A DNA stretch of 64,000 nt from Cladorhizidae sp. MBARI D1340-BT2 (GCA_028752905.1 JAQNBH010000005.1:1485725-1549724); one strand, 5' to 3'; positions 1 to 28,800 are shown, counted from the stretch's first letter. The notes: generated from the letters alone by a model not told the origin. Made by a program: numbers and translations.

Positions 1-56
1 GCTAATTAGTTTGACCTCTGTTTTAAAATGGTGAACAAAAAACAAAGTGAAAATCT

Positions 57-180
57 CACTTGGGCAGCTTCTTAGTATCCTCAAGCTGGAGTTTGGGCCA
101 ACATGAACCTCAAAACATTTCAAGCACTCCTTGAATTCTTTGTGAAGAGAGTAAACTGGAAGTCCAAAAACCTGGTAAGT
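57..180. repeat. Dispersed repeat, copy 1
   Basis: Shares a collinear pattern (CTTGAATTCTTTG..., AGTAAACTGGAAGTCC) with 17871-17985 (CTTGAATCCTTCG..., AGTAAACTGGTAGCCC). Diverged; nature unknown. The rest of 1-420 shows nothing I recognise. Confidence 0.45.
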
Positions 181-417
181 TATTGCAGGCCTTGCTAAGC
201 AAGGAACCTATCCTACAACTACTGGGAACCTCCTCCAAATCCCTTCACTCTTGAAAAAGAAGCCACTTCTGTGTGGATGGATTTCTTTGCTGTAAATTAT
301 GTTGTAGACTTTCTTGTAGACGTGGCATGATGTAGTAGTGAGTTACTGTGACTTACCTCACTCTTGTACCAACTGCAGCTCTTTGTATTGCACCTGTTTG
401 ACAATATTATTTCTGTA

Positions 418-690
418 AATAATATTCCAGTTATAAATAGAATGGTCCAATGATAAAAATATTCCATCTATATATACAGTGGTTATAAGGTCCAATGATA
501 AAAATATTCCAGCTATATATAGAGTGGTTATAAAGCAATGATAAAATATTCCAGCTATAAATAGAGTGGTTTTAAAAGCAACGATAAAAATATTCCAGCT
601 ATAAATAGAGTGGTTATAAAGCAATGATAAAAATATTCCAGCTATAAATAGAGTGGTTGTTATAAAGGTCCAATGATAAACATATTTGGT
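418..690. repeat. ~43-bp tandem repeat
   Basis: About six AT-rich units containing AATATTCCAGCTATAAATAG and GTGGTTATAAAGCAATGAT. Confidence 0.85.
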
Positions 691-954
691 CTAATGTCCA
701 CACAGTGCCAGCATTGTTATTCTTATATAGAGACCCTGAACTGCTGTCATGATGACTAGATAGCCACTTTCTGAGTATCCACAAACTCTGCAAGAATTAT
801 TTGTGCAAACAATCGGCAAAGCCAACAATATTTTAACAGACCAAAAAGGAACTGCCCATCAGGAGCGGCACACAGAAAACTCCTCTTAATGTAGATAATA
901 ACATCATACATATAGGTAGGTATATTATTATTTGACCAGCCTGAAATTTACTCC

Positions 955-1690
955 CTTGACGTTTTGACTAGATGCTCTATATAGTCTTCATCAGGAATAA
1001 TGACTAGATAGTCTTCATCAGATTAATGACTAGATGCTCTAGCCTTCATCAGGAATAATGACTAGATGCTCTAGCCTTCATCAGAATAATGACTAGATGC
1101 TCTATATAGCCTCCATCAGGAATAATGACTAGATGCTCTAGCCTTCATCAGAATAATGACTAGATGCTCTAGCCTCCATCAGGAATAATGACTAGATGCT
1201 CTAGCCTTCATCAGAATAATGACTAGATGCTCTAGCCTCCATCAGGAATAATGACTAGATGCTCTAGCCTTCATCAGAATAATGACTAGATGCTCTAGCC
1301 TCCATCAGGAATAATGACTAGATGCTCTAGTCTCCATCAGGAATAATGACTAGATGCTCTAGTCTTCATCAGAATAATGACTAGATGCTCTAGCCTTCAT
1401 CAGGAATCATGACTAGATGCTCTAGCCTTCATCAGAATAATGACTAGATGCTCTAGCCTTCATCAGAATAATGACTAGATGCTCTATATATTCATCAGGA
1501 ATAATGACTAGATGCTCTATATAGCCTTCATCAGGAATAATGACTAGATGCTCCAGCCCTCATCAGGAATAATGACTAGATGCTCTAGCCTTCATCAGGA
1601 ATAATGACTAGATCTAGTCTTCACCAGGAATAATGACATGATGCTCTAGTCTTCACCAGGAATAATGACTAGGTGCTATAGCAGGTGCTA
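955..1690. repeat. ~31-32-bp satellite built from the MITE arm motif
   Basis: About 22 units of ATGACTAGATGCTCTAGCC plus TTCATCAGGAATA. The unit is the sequence found once in each arm of the fold-back MITE at 3161-3990. Confidence 0.88.
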
Positions 1691-2097
1691 TAGCAGGAAT
1701 AAACTATAATTTTTGGTTATTTTAAAATTACTTTGTATTGCACAATACATGGAAAAAATAATTCAGAAAATTTTGATGTGTAGGTGGTGGATGAGAAACT
1801 AAATTAACAAATAATGGCATACAAGACACATACATTAATAATGGCTGTATAAATACACAAGATGCAGTGAAAACAATATAATACATAATTATATTGGCTG
1901 TATAAATATAATACATATATAATAATGGCTGTATAAATATAATATAATACATATATATATATTGCTAAAGAAAACAAGAATTTACCAATAGACTCTCGAT
2001 AATCAACTTGCTCACTTGACATTTCAGCTATATAGCTGCTTTAGCCTTCGTCAGGCATAATGAAGGCTAATTACCTTCATAATGAGTTAATGGGAGC
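1690..2097. other. AT-rich segment with short repeats
   Basis: Four copies of a GGCTGTATAAATA motif (1840-1945) and a MITE remnant at 2000-2062. No gene recognised. Confidence 0.5.
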
Positions 2098-2171
2098 TTG
2101 ACCTGTGCATGGGTGCTTGGCAAGTTAGAAATTAATGCACATGCTCACAACATGAGTGAGTCACAACTGCC

Positions 2172-2565
2172 TTCACAGACGGTCTCTTCCAGGCCTTCAC
2201 AGACGGTCTCTTCCAGGGGCCTTCACAGACGGTCTCTTCCAGGCCTTCACAGACGGTCTCTTCCAGGCCTTCACAGACGGTCTCTTCCAGGCCTTCACAG
2301 ACGGTCTCTTCCAGGCCTTCAGACGGTCTCTTCCAGGCCTTCACAGACGGTCTCTTCCAGTCCTTCAGACGGTCTCTTCCAGTCCTTCAGACGGTCTCTT
2401 CAGACGGTCTCTTCCAGTCCTTCACAGACTGTCTCTTCCAGTCCTTCAGACGGTCTCTACCAGGCCCTCTTCCAGTCCTTCAGACGGTCTCTTCAGACGG
2501 TCTCTTCCAGTCCTTCACAGACTGTCTCTTCCAGTCCTTCAGACGGTCTCTACCAGGCCTTCACA
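2172..2565. repeat. 24-bp minisatellite
   Basis: About 16 units of CAGACGGTCTCTTCCAGGCC plus TTCA, with shortened units from 2360 on. Frames stay open because the period is divisible by 3. Confidence 0.9.
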
Positions 2566-2885
2566 TGATTACTGTGAGCTGCTGAATCAGCTTAGCCGTG
2601 CTCAATATTCCATGCACAAACATGCATGATTACTGTGAGCTGCTGAATCAGCTTAGCCGTGCTCAATATTCCATGCACAAACATGCATGATTACTGTGAG
2701 CTGAGCTGCTGAATCAGCTTAGCCGTGCTCAATATTCCATGCACAAACATGCATGATTACTGTGAGCTGCTGAATCAGCTTAGCCGTGCTCAATATTCCA
2801 TGCACAAACATGCATGATTACTGTGAGCTGCTGAATCAGCTTAGCCATGCTCAATATTCCATGCACAAACATGCATGATTACTGT
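2566..2885. repeat. 61-bp tandem repeat, 5 copies
   Basis: Unit includes GATTACTGTGAGCTGCTGAA and CATGCACAAACATGCAT; the third copy has an extra GAGCT. Nothing recognisable follows between 2886 and 3158. Confidence 0.88.
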
Positions 2886-3160
2886 GTTAATAGTATTTAC
2901 AACTTGCATGTATAGAATTAATAGTGTTTCAAGGCGAGTTGCAAGTTACATGTGGTCTGCTGGTTAGCAAAGGATTCAAGGCATCCTGGAAGTGCCTTGG
3001 GAGCTAAAACTGGTTAAAAGCTACAAATGAGTTCTACCTATAATTATACCAAACCTTTTTTAATTTTATTTTTTATGTGTGTGTGTGTGTTTTGTGCCCA
3101 CCATTTTGAAATAGGGATCAAAGCAATTTAGGGACTGCTACCACCACATTCAATATACTA

Positions 3161-3354
3161 CAATGACCTTCTCAGTAATCAACTTGAATTTTACTCACTT
3201 GACTAGATGCTCTAGCCTTCATCAATAATAAGATGCTAAGACTTGCTGAGCTTGTTATATACCTAGCTAGCTATTCACCACGTGATCCAAACCACACCCT
3301 GGCACCGGATGTGGAAATAAAATAAAGATAAGCTAATAATAATAATAGAAACGA

Positions 3355-3443
<89 letters not shown>

Positions 3444-3587
3444 TAAATAATAATAACAATAATAAAATTAAAATAAAGTGAAGCCACGACCACCATATAT
3501 ATTTTTTGTATTCAAGTTGTTTGTCTATTCAAGTTGTTTGTCTTTCTTTGCTGCAAGCATATCTTTTATTTGTTATTATATTATATA

Positions 3588-3622
<35 letters not shown>

Positions 3623-3990
3623 TTTATTTATTATTGGTGTTGTATAAACTTTCTATTCGTTATTATTATTATCTTTATTTTTATTATTTTTATTATTATT
3701 ATTATTATTATTATTTTTATTAATTAATTTATTATTTATTTTATTTTATTATTATTTTAATACTTTGTGTTTTTTATTATTATTAGCTGTTATTATCTTT
3801 ATTTTATTTCCACACCTGGTTCACGTGCTGGATGCATGTGCCAGGGTGTGGTTTCGATCACATGGTGAATACCTAGGGTATAAGCAAGCTCATGCAAGTC
3901 TTAGCGTATCATTGTTCCTGATGAAGGCTAGAGCATCTAGTCAAAACGTTGAGTAAGTAAAATTCAAGTTGATTATTGAGAAAGTCATTG
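3161..3990. mobile_element. Fold-back MITE with ~170-bp arms, TA target duplication and (AAT)n loop
   Basis: Left arm starts CAATGACCTTCTCAGTAATC; the right arm is its imperfect reverse complement ending GTCATTG. TA flanks both ends (3159-3160, 3991-3992). Both arms share the motif GACTAGATGCTCTAGCC, a CCACACCCTGGCAC block and AAATAAAATAAAGATAA. The middle is (AAT)n / (ATT)n. No coding capacity. TA duplication suggests mobilisation by a Tc1/mariner-like transposase (inference). Confidence 0.85.
3355..3460. repeat. (AAT)n microsatellite in the MITE loop
   Basis: About 100 bases of AAT; an inverted ATT counterpart lies at 3580-3765. Together they allow a long hairpin. Confidence 0.85.
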
Positions 3991-4092
3991 TATTTCATTA
4001 TGTCAACTGAGGGTTCATCAGACAGAAACACAATGATAAGCATCCTCAGTTCAATAGGCACATGTACATAATACTGTCTATAATATACTTAC

Positions 4093-19211
<15,119 letters not shown>

Positions 19212-19627
19212 GGTAATAGGCGACTCTCCTTTGTTGGTGAACTTCGTTTAGAATCCAGGTCGTCTTAGTGAAAAGTGAAAGTCAGCGCGTTTTCCGTGAC
19301 CTCTAGTTCTGCTTTCTGCATTAGTTGTCCCCTTTTTTAAGTTTGTAAAACACTCTAAAACCAAACAGTGTGAAAATTCTAAAACTGAGTCTTCTTCACC
19401 CCAACCATTATCTCCTACAGGATCCTTACCTACTGGACCGCGTTAAAACAGGCCAAGTACGGTAGGAAGAACAAAATATTTCATGAAGAAAGCTGACCAC
19501 GAATTGCATGACAATATTTGCCCGCAGCGTTTTCCTCTCCCCCCTTTGTAGTATGGTTGTCCTGGGGACCATGCACGTGATTAACACCCCCAAACCACAC
19601 TGCACAGCTCACAGCTGCAACCTGATT
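19212..19627. promoter_or_regulatory. Candidate bidirectional promoter between FANK1-like and sideroflexin genes
   Basis: The two reconstructed start codons (19211 minus, 19628 plus) are divergent and about 416 bases apart. No TATA box was recognised. A CACGTG E-box is at 19574-19579. The segment has few repeats compared with its surroundings. Promoter activity is inferred from layout only. Confidence 0.5.
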
Positions 19628-19842
19628 ATGAATAGTTCGAAGGTGTTATCTTCTTCACCTTTACCTCCACCTTCTGCTGCTCCTGCAAGACCCTTCCCTC
19701 AGCTAGATCTGTCCAAGCCGCGCTATGACCAGGCTACTTTTGTTGGCAGAGCCAAACATTTCTTTGAAACTGCAAACCCTTTCAATGCCTTTGTGAGCAA
19801 CAAAAAGTTGGAGAAAGCTGCCGAGCTGGTCAAGGGATACAA
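19628..19842 (+). CDS. SFXN: Sideroflexin exon 1
   Basis: Encodes a short Ser/Pro-rich leader, then the conserved start [13 protein letters not shown] and the segment ending ELVKGY. It ends TAC AA|GTGAGA (phase 2). The 41 codons upstream (from 19508) are open but do not resemble the family. Confidence 0.93.
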
Positions 19843-22800
19843 GTGAGATGTCAATGGTTTGTTGTGTGTGTACTGATAATTTGTGTACTGATAATTTGTA
19901 CTGAATGTTGTGTTAGAATCTGTAGAACATTAGTGATTCCTGAAAAGTATCATTAATAGAATGCTGATTACCTCTGTAAGCTAGGTACCCACCAGCAGCA
20001 TGACTAGAGACCAGCAGCATGACTAGAGACCAGCAGCATGACTAGAGACTAGCAGCATGACTAGAGACCAGCAGCATGACTAGAGACCAGCAGCATGACT
20101 AGAGCTGGGCCATAATTAGCTGGTGTCCACTCCACTTACAATCCATTGTTGTTTTGTAGCTGTGGCACCACTGAAGTGGGTAGTTTAGTTTGTTGACGTA
20201 TTAATTCCCAATCAAGTCTTGACTTCTGCCATATATTTCAGGAACTGGTACCAGTTCTATAAACACTGACTTTATATGTGCCCCTTTTTCATTGAAGTCC
20301 CAATCCACTTCCACAGAAGATATATTGACTTTACATCCTTGATTCACAGACGCCTCACTTTTCCGAATGCTAATACTCTGCTGCACAAAACAATACTAAT
20401 TCAATTCCAAATTTTGCGCCAATAACGACTCGTGCACATAATGAACAAAAGGGAATGTTGAATTGCTAGCCAACCACACAATTACGATTAGGCACTAGAC
20501 AAAGACTGCATCTGCATCCATCAGAGAGAAGAAGAGGGGAGAAAGCTGACTGGTGAGTTGGTAGAGGAAAGAGGTGCTGATGCAGTGGAGAACATGAAAC
20601 ACAGTGCAGACTTGTTGCCTGGTGCAGTGTATGGCGACTCTGCTTGCTTGAACAGTAGCTGCCATACCTACCATCCCTATGTGCCAAACCACAGTGGTAG
20701 AGGACTTGAGGAAGTGTGTTGAGACTTGCATTCCGTATGTAACACCCACATGCAAACTGTCTTGTGACAATCCCTCACGCTGTGTAAGTTGAAGAGCTGT
20801 TTTTTAGTATTTACTACCAGAGTTTAAGTGAGACACTCCAGTCAGTTCAACATGCTTGTTTTCCCCAACACTACTACTGTTGTGTTCTACTTCCCTTATT
20901 ATGGGTTATACTACGGCACTACGCCAACACTACTATATATTTTTTAACACCAACAAACTCCCCCATCCCCCCAAAACCCAGAAACATAATAGCTATCATG
21001 TAAAAAGACTGCCCGCACCACACACTCGAGTTGGCTTAACCCTCTAACCCTCTCACCTTAAACCTCGGCATATAAGGCTTTGGTAAGTAGGGTAAATGTG
21101 ACTCAAAATTCACTTCCGAATTGTGGAAAAGAAATGGTGATTTTCTTTACCCAAGTCAAGCTATCGGTCAACAAGATTTCAGTCTCTCCGAGAGCGTCAG
21201 CAGTTGATACGAGAAAGAAAGTACCTTGCTTACCTTGGCAGCTCTGGAATCTATTGTAATGCTGTAGCAGCCATGAGATGAGCTGTTGTCCTAAGGTAAA
21301 TAATGATGAATTAAAAGCAATATAGCTTTATATAAAGCTAGCATAAAGCTAGCATAACAGTATATACTTAGTGGTTAAACTTCCCCCCCCCCCCCAGGAA
21401 TTCTGTAGCTAGTTAGAGCAAGTGATAGAATGGAATGATAGGTTTATTCTCTGACAATAGATTCTGCATTTCTCAGCTGTTCTCATTCATCTCACTCCAT
21501 GAGTCAGAGACACTGGGAACCATTCCTGCTCATCTTAGGCATGGTCGAGCCATGGCCCCCGTTCCATCTCTGGTGGCTCTGTTGCTGGTAAATATTTGCA
21601 TGCATTCTAAAAGTTGATAGTTGTATTCCCAAATTCTAAAAGTTGATGGTTGTATTCCCAATTTCTAAAAGTTGATAGTTGTATTCCCAATAGTTTCATT
21701 CTCATCCTTCCCTCGTCAGGGTCGTGGTCACGATCAAGGTAGCTCTATTATGATTTTAGATCCACTAGAGACTAAAAATGAGCCTACCAGTAATCCATTT
21801 GCGTATAAGTTGACATGTGGGCCCACTTTACATACCATATGTGCCGGTGTAAACTTATCTGCTGTGACTTGCTCAACAAGTTTTTTACGGAGATGTGTCA
21901 GACTTGCGAGGAATATATATGCTAATCGTACTGACAGTAGCACTCCCTGAGCTCGACCCAAGCATGATACCACTGTGGAGGAAATGAAGGCATTTGTGGG
22001 TATACTATGTGTCTGGGTCTTCCCTGTTTCTACTGGAACCCACAGCACTCCACCCTCAGGACTGCTGGTGTTTCCAACATCATGCATCTTAGGAGGTTTG
22101 AGCAGCTGTTTCGTTTCCTCCATTTGGTTGATTGCGCTCAGCAGCACCGTGTTGGCCACCCACTGCACAGCCATATCTTCAAGTTGAAGAACCACCTAGA
22201 CTTGGTTCAAGCTGAGTCTGAATATGTACATACATGTGTAATATGTAATGAATAAATGCATGATGAATAAATGCATGAGCCGTTATTTTTTATCATTCTG
22301 TGTGATTGGCTTTCTATGTGATTGGTTGCTAAGCAACTAGAATTCATCCTAATGCTCTTTCAACTCTCCTTGACCATAGGCTATTGTTGGCTATTAGGGC
22401 CAAAAGCAATCTGCTTCTTATAATGATATTCACAGCTATGTGGTTTGTTGCTAGGAAACAAAAATTAATGTTTTGTTCTCGGTCTGATGCATTAGCAAAC
22501 ACCTTGATACTTGGTGAACTGTTCTACAGCCAACTTTGCCCAGATAGGGGGAAAAGGTTTTACTTTCCCAGTTTCGTATAATGATATTCACAGAAATGTG
22601 GTTTGTTGCTAAGCAACCACAATAATTATTTGTTATAATGTCCATCAATGTCCATCAACTCATCAGCTATCAGCTGGTATATGGCTGCCAGGTACTTTTC
22701 TTCGTCACTGTGAATATCATACATTTACCACAAAATCATTATAATGTTGCTGGTGGGAGGATTAAAGTGTTTCTGCCAAAACCAAACCCCCTTAGAAGAA

Positions 22801-25800
22801 GCTATCATGTAAAAGTGTGTTCAAACTGTACACTAACTAGTTGCAGTTTTTGATGACAAGTTGGAATTGAATGAGCAGACAAGGTAGCCGTGCAGAACAG
22901 AAGTAGAGAACCTGACTTTAAAAAATCTGTAAGGTACAGCTTGAGCCTTCGTAAGTCATGGATAGGGTACGATCCAGACGATAAAAATAGCGCAACAGTT
23001 TCAGAATGTTATGTTAGTGGCGGGCCCTGTGGCTTCTGCCACTGTGCATGTTTAGTAGTGTGGACATGATCAAAATGACTCAAGTCACATTGGGATGAAC
23101 ACAACTCAAGAACTCAAACAAACGCTTTTTAAACATGCCTTAAATCTGTGGCAGGCTCTTATCTAATCTGTGGCATCTGTGGCAAGATTTCATCTGTGGC
23201 AGGTTTTCATCTGTGGGAAGATTTCATCTGTGGCAGGTTTTCATCTGTGGCAAGATTTCATCTGCCCCAGGCAAGATTCCATCTGTGGCAGGTTTTCAGG
23301 TTTTGATCTGTGGCAAGATTTCATCTGGGGCAAGATTTCATCTGGGGCAAGATTCCATCTATGGCAGGTTTTCAGCTGTGGCAGGTTTTCATCTGTGTCA
23401 AGCTCTCATCTGTAGCAAGATTTCATCGGTGGCAGGTTTTGATCTGTGTCAAGCTCATCTGTAGCAAGATTTCATCGGTGGCAGGTTTTGATCTGGGGCA
23501 AGATTCCATCTGTGCAGGTTTTGATCTGTGTCAAGCTCTCATCTGTAGCAAGATTTCATCGGTGGCAGGTTTTGATCTGTGGCAAGATTCCATCTGTGGC
23601 AGGTTTTCAGCTGTGCAAGATTTCGGGGCAGGTTTTCATCTATGGCAGGTTTTCATCTGTGGCAAGCTCTCATCTGTGGCAGTTTTTCAGCTGTGGCAAG
23701 CTTTCATCTGTGGCAGGTTTTCATCTCTGGCAAGATTCCATCTGTGGCAGGTTTTCAGCTGTGGCAAGATTTCGGGGCAGTTTTTCATCTATGGCAGTTT
23801 TTCATCTGTGGCAGGTTTTCAGCTGTGGCAAGCTTTCATCTGTGGCAGGTTTTCATCTCTGGCAAGATTCCATCTGTGGCAGGTTTTCAGCTGGGCAAGT
23901 TTTCATCTGTGGCTTTGTTGTGTGAAACCAAGACTGGACTAGTAGGACTGTTATAGCATAGCTGCTAAGTTGTTAATAGCCATAGCTGCCTATGTTGTTA
24001 GTAGCCATAGCTGCCTATGTTGTTAATACCCATAGCTGCTAAGTTGTTAATAGCCATAGCTGCCTATGTTGTTAGTAGCCATAGCTGCCTGTTAATAGCC
24101 ATAGCTGCCTATGTTGTTAATAGCATATAGCTGCCTATGTTGTTAATAGCCATAGCTGCCTAGGTTGTTAATAGCTATGTTGTTAATAGCATATAGCCAT
24201 AGCTGCCTATGTTGTTAATAGCCATAGCTGCTAAGTTGTTAATAGCCATAGTAGCTGTCTGTTGTTAATAGCCATAGCTGCTAAGTTGTTAATAGCCATA
24301 GTAGCTGTCTGTTGTTAGTAGCCATAGCTGCCTATGTTGTTAGTAGCCATAGCTGCCTATGTTGTTAGTAGCCATAGCTGTCTATGTTGTTAGTAGCCAT
24401 AGCTGCCTGTGTTGTTAGTAGCCATAGCTGCCTATGTTGTTAATAGCCATAGCTGCCTATGTTGTTAATAGCTAGCCATAGCTGCCTATGTTGTTAATAA
24501 CATAGCTGCCTATGTTGTTAATAGCCATAGCTGCCTATGTTGTTAATAGCTAGCCATAGCTGCCTATGTTGTTAATAGCCATAGCTGCCTATGTTGTTAA
24601 TAGCATATAGCTGCCTATGTTGTTAATAGCCATAGCTGCCTATGTTGTTAATAGCATTGTTAATAGCCATAGCTGCCTATGTTGTTAATAGCCATAGCTG
24701 CCTATGCCCTTCTCTAGCCCTAGCCCTCAGAAAAAGGAGGTGTAGTCAGCTCTAGTGTGTTGTGTGTGTTTGTTTTTGTCGTAATGTATTCATCCTCCGT
24801 CACCCTATCAATTAATACATCCATGGGGACAGAAGTATAGCTACCTGCTTTAGTAACAGAACAGTTCCCTAGATGACTATATGCCCAGATAATAGTTCCA
24901 AGACTTTAGGTAGAGCAGCTAGTTAGTCATAATGTTCCTAAACTAGCCATAGTGGAAGTCCTTAATAACTACTATAACTAGCATGAGCTTCCTCTAGGCA
25001 TGCTAATAATGTTCCTATGCTAGCCATAGTGAAAGTTTAATAACTACATGAGCTTCCTCTAGGCATGCTAATAATGTTCTTATGCTAGCGATAGTGAAAG
25101 TTTAATAACTACTATAACTAGCATGAGCTTCCTCTAGGCATGGCATGATGCTAATAATGTTCCTATGCTAGCCATAGTGAAGTTGCATGCTACTAGTGTT
25201 GTATATGTTGTTAGAGGTCAGGCAAGAAGCTGAGTCAATAGTTGACTCATCACTCGGAGAAAGAATGAGCAATTTGGTCAGTTTCTAACCAGCAAGGGAT
25301 GAACGACTTACTTCAGCTTCTGTTGCCATGGTGACTGACTCTACATGGTTACTTGTGGTGCTGCAGGAACTTGCACTGGGCTGCAGATGAAACTTGAGAG
25401 TACAGAGAAAGAGCTGTGTATGTTGAGAGCTCAAGTCATGTTGATCAGCAATACATATTGTTGGCTTGATTAATGTATTGATTAATGTACAATATTATAC
25501 TTGTTCTTATACTCTGCATGCTTATGTGTGGTGTGTGTGTGTGTGTGTGTGTGTCACGTGCAGGAGTGGACATGTTCCAGAGGGGACTACAGAGGAGCAG
25601 CTATGGGAAGCTAAGCGTCTCTATGACTCCGCCTACCATCCCGACACAGGAGAGAAGATGTTCCTGTTGGGACGCATGTCGTTCCAAGTGCCTGGCAACA
25701 TGGTCATCACTGGCTGTTTGCTTACCTTCTACAGGTCAGCATGTGGCATGCCAAATGACGAGGGTGAGGTGGGTGTGGCTACAGTAGGTCCTCAAACCTG

Positions 25801-28800
25801 CTCTGTGAAGAAGTTCATTTTCCATTAGAGCCCTCTCTCTCTGTGAGTGTGTGAGTGTGGTGTGTGTGTGTACGGTATGTTGTGCGAATGTGTGTGGTGA
25901 CTGTCTGGATAAATGTGTGTCTGGGTGTGTGTGAGGGTGTTGTGTGTTTCTATACGTGTGGTGAGTGTGTGAGTGGGGGGGGGGGTTGTGTGTGTATGGT
26001 GAGTATGTCTGGTGTGTGTGAGGGTGTTGGGTGTATGTATACGTGTGCTATACATTCAGACGTAGTGTGTGTCATAATTAGTCTTGTTGTTGTTGTGGCC
26101 AGACACCCTGTGCATGTGATCTGCATGCAGTGGGCCAACCAAAGCTTCAACTCCATCGCCAACTACACCAACAGAAGTGGAAGTGGAGCCATCACGACAA
26201 GGTCAGTCAGTCACGCTCTCCATGGAGTAGCCATGCTCACTTGATTGGGGGCTCTCCATGGAGTAGCCATGCTCACTTGATTGGGCGCTCTCCATGGAGT
26301 AGCCATGCTCACTTGATTGGGAGCTCTCCATGGAGTAGCTTGATTGGGAGGCTCTCCATGGAGTAGCCATGCTCACTTGATTGGGAGCTCTCCATGGAGC
26401 AGCCATGCTCACTTGATTGGGAGCTCTCCATGGAGTAGCCATGCTCACTTGATTGGGAGCTCTCCATGGAGTAGCCATGCTCACTTGATTGGGAGCTCTC
26501 CATGGAGTAGCCATGCTCACTTGATTGGGAGCTCTCCATGGAGTAGCCATGCTCACTTGATTGGGAGCTCTCCATGGAGTAGCCATGCTCACTTGATTGG
26601 GAGCTCTCCATGGAGTAGCCATGCTCACTTGATTGGGGGCTCTCCATGGAGTAGCCATGCTCACTTGATTGGGAGCTCTCCATGGAGTAGCCATGCTCAC
26701 TTGATTGGGAGCTCTCCATGGAGTAGCCATGCTCACTTGATTGGGAGCTCTCCATGGAGTAGCCATGCTCACTTGATTGGGAGCTCTCCATGGAGTAGCC
26801 ATGCTCACTTGATTGGGAGCTCTCCATGGAGTAGCCATGCTCACTTGATTGGGAGCTCTCCATGGAGTAGCCATGCTCACTTGATTGGGAGCTCTCCATG
26901 GAGTAGCCATGCTCACTTGATTGGGAGCTCTCCATGGAGTAGCCATGCTCACTTGATTGGGAGCTCTCCATGGAGTAGCCATGCTCACTTGATTGGGAGC
27001 TCTCCATGGAGTAGCCATGCTCACTTGATTGGGAGCTCTCCATGGAGTAGCCATGCTCACTTGATTGGGAGCTCTCCATGGAGTAGCCATGCTCACTTGA
27101 TTGGGAGCTCTCCATGGAGTAGCCATGCTCACTTGATTGGGAGCTCTCCATGGAGTAGCCATGCTCACTTGATTGGGAGCTCTTCATGGAGTAGCCATGC
27201 TCACTTGATTGGGAGCTCTCCATGGAGTAGCCATGCTCACTTGATTGGGAGCTCTCCATGGAGTAGCCATGCTCACTTGATTGGGAGCTCTCCATGGAGT
27301 AGCCATGCTCACTTGATTGGGAGCTCTCCATGGAGTAGCCATGCTCACTTGATTGGGAGCTCTCCATGGAGTAGCCATGCTCACTTGATTGGGAGCTCTT
27401 CATGGAGTAGCCATGCTCACTTGATTGGGAGCTCTCCATGGAGTAGCCATGCTCACTTGATTGGGAGCTCTCCATGGAGTAGCCATGCTCACTTGATTGG
27501 GAGCTCTCCATGGAGTAGCCATGCTCACTTGATTGGGGGCTCTCCATGGAGTAGCCATGCTCACTTGATTGGGAGCTCTCCATGGAGTAGCCATGCTCAC
27601 TTGATTGGGAGCTCTCCATGGAGTAGCCATGCTCACTTGATTGGGAGCTCTCCATGGAGTAGCCATGCTCACTTGATTGGGAGCTCTCCATGGAGTAGCC
27701 ATGCTCACTTGATTGGGAGCTCTCCATGGAGTAGCCATGCTCACTTGATTGGGAGCTCTCCATGGAGTAGCCATGCTCACTTGATTGGGAGCTCTCCATG
27801 GAGTAGCCATGCTCACTTGATTGGGAGCTCTCCATGGAGTAGCCATGCTCACTTGATTGGGAGCTCTCCATGGAGTAGCCATGCTCACTTGATTGGGAGC
27901 TCTCCATGGAGTAGCCATGCTCACTTGATTGGGAGCTCTCCATGGAGTAGCCATGCTCACTTGATTGGGGGCTCTCCATGGAGCAGCCATGCTCACTTGA
28001 TTGGGAGCTCTCCATGGAGTAGCCATGCTCACTTGATTGGGGGCTCTCCATGGAGTAGCCATGCTCACTTGATTGGGAGCTCTCCATGGAGTAGCCATAC
28101 TCACTTGATTGGGGGCTCTCCATGGAGTAGCCATGCTCACTTGATTGGGAGCTCTTCATGGAGTAGCCATGCTCACTTGATTGGGGGCTCTTCATGGAGT
28201 AGCCATGCTCACTTGATTGGGGGCTCTCCATGGAGTAGCCATGCTCACTTGATTGGGAGCTCTTCATGGAGTAGCCATGCTCACTTGATTGGGAGCTCTC
28301 CATGGAGTAGCCATGCTCACTTGATTGGGAGCTCTCCATGGAGTAGCCATGCTCACTTGATTGGGGGCTCTCCATGGAGTAGCCATGCTCACTTGATTGG
28401 GAGCTCTTCATGGAGTAGCCATGCTCACTTGATTGGGAGCTCTCCATGGAGTAGCCATGCTCACTTGATTGGGAGCTCTCCATGGAGTAGCCATGCTCAC
28501 TTGATTGGGAGCTCTCCATGGAGTAGCCATGCTCACTTGATTGGGAGCTCTTCATGGAGTAGCCATGCTCACTTGATTGGGAGCTCTCCATGGAGTAGCC
28601 ATGCTCACTTGATTGGGGGCTCTTCATGGAGTAGCCATGCTCACTTGATTGGGAGCTCTCCATGGAGTAGCCATGCTCACTTGATTGGGAGCTCTCCATG
28701 GAGTAGCCATGCTCACTTGATTGGGAGCTCTCCATGGAGTAGCCATGCTCACTTGATTGGGAGCTCTCCATGGAGTAGCCATGCTCACTTGATTGGGGGC

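Noticed and set aside
20466..20770. Overlapping open frames with Cys-rich segments on both strands
   Set aside because: Several frames are open at once, none joins in phase to neighbouring exons, and no homology was recognised.
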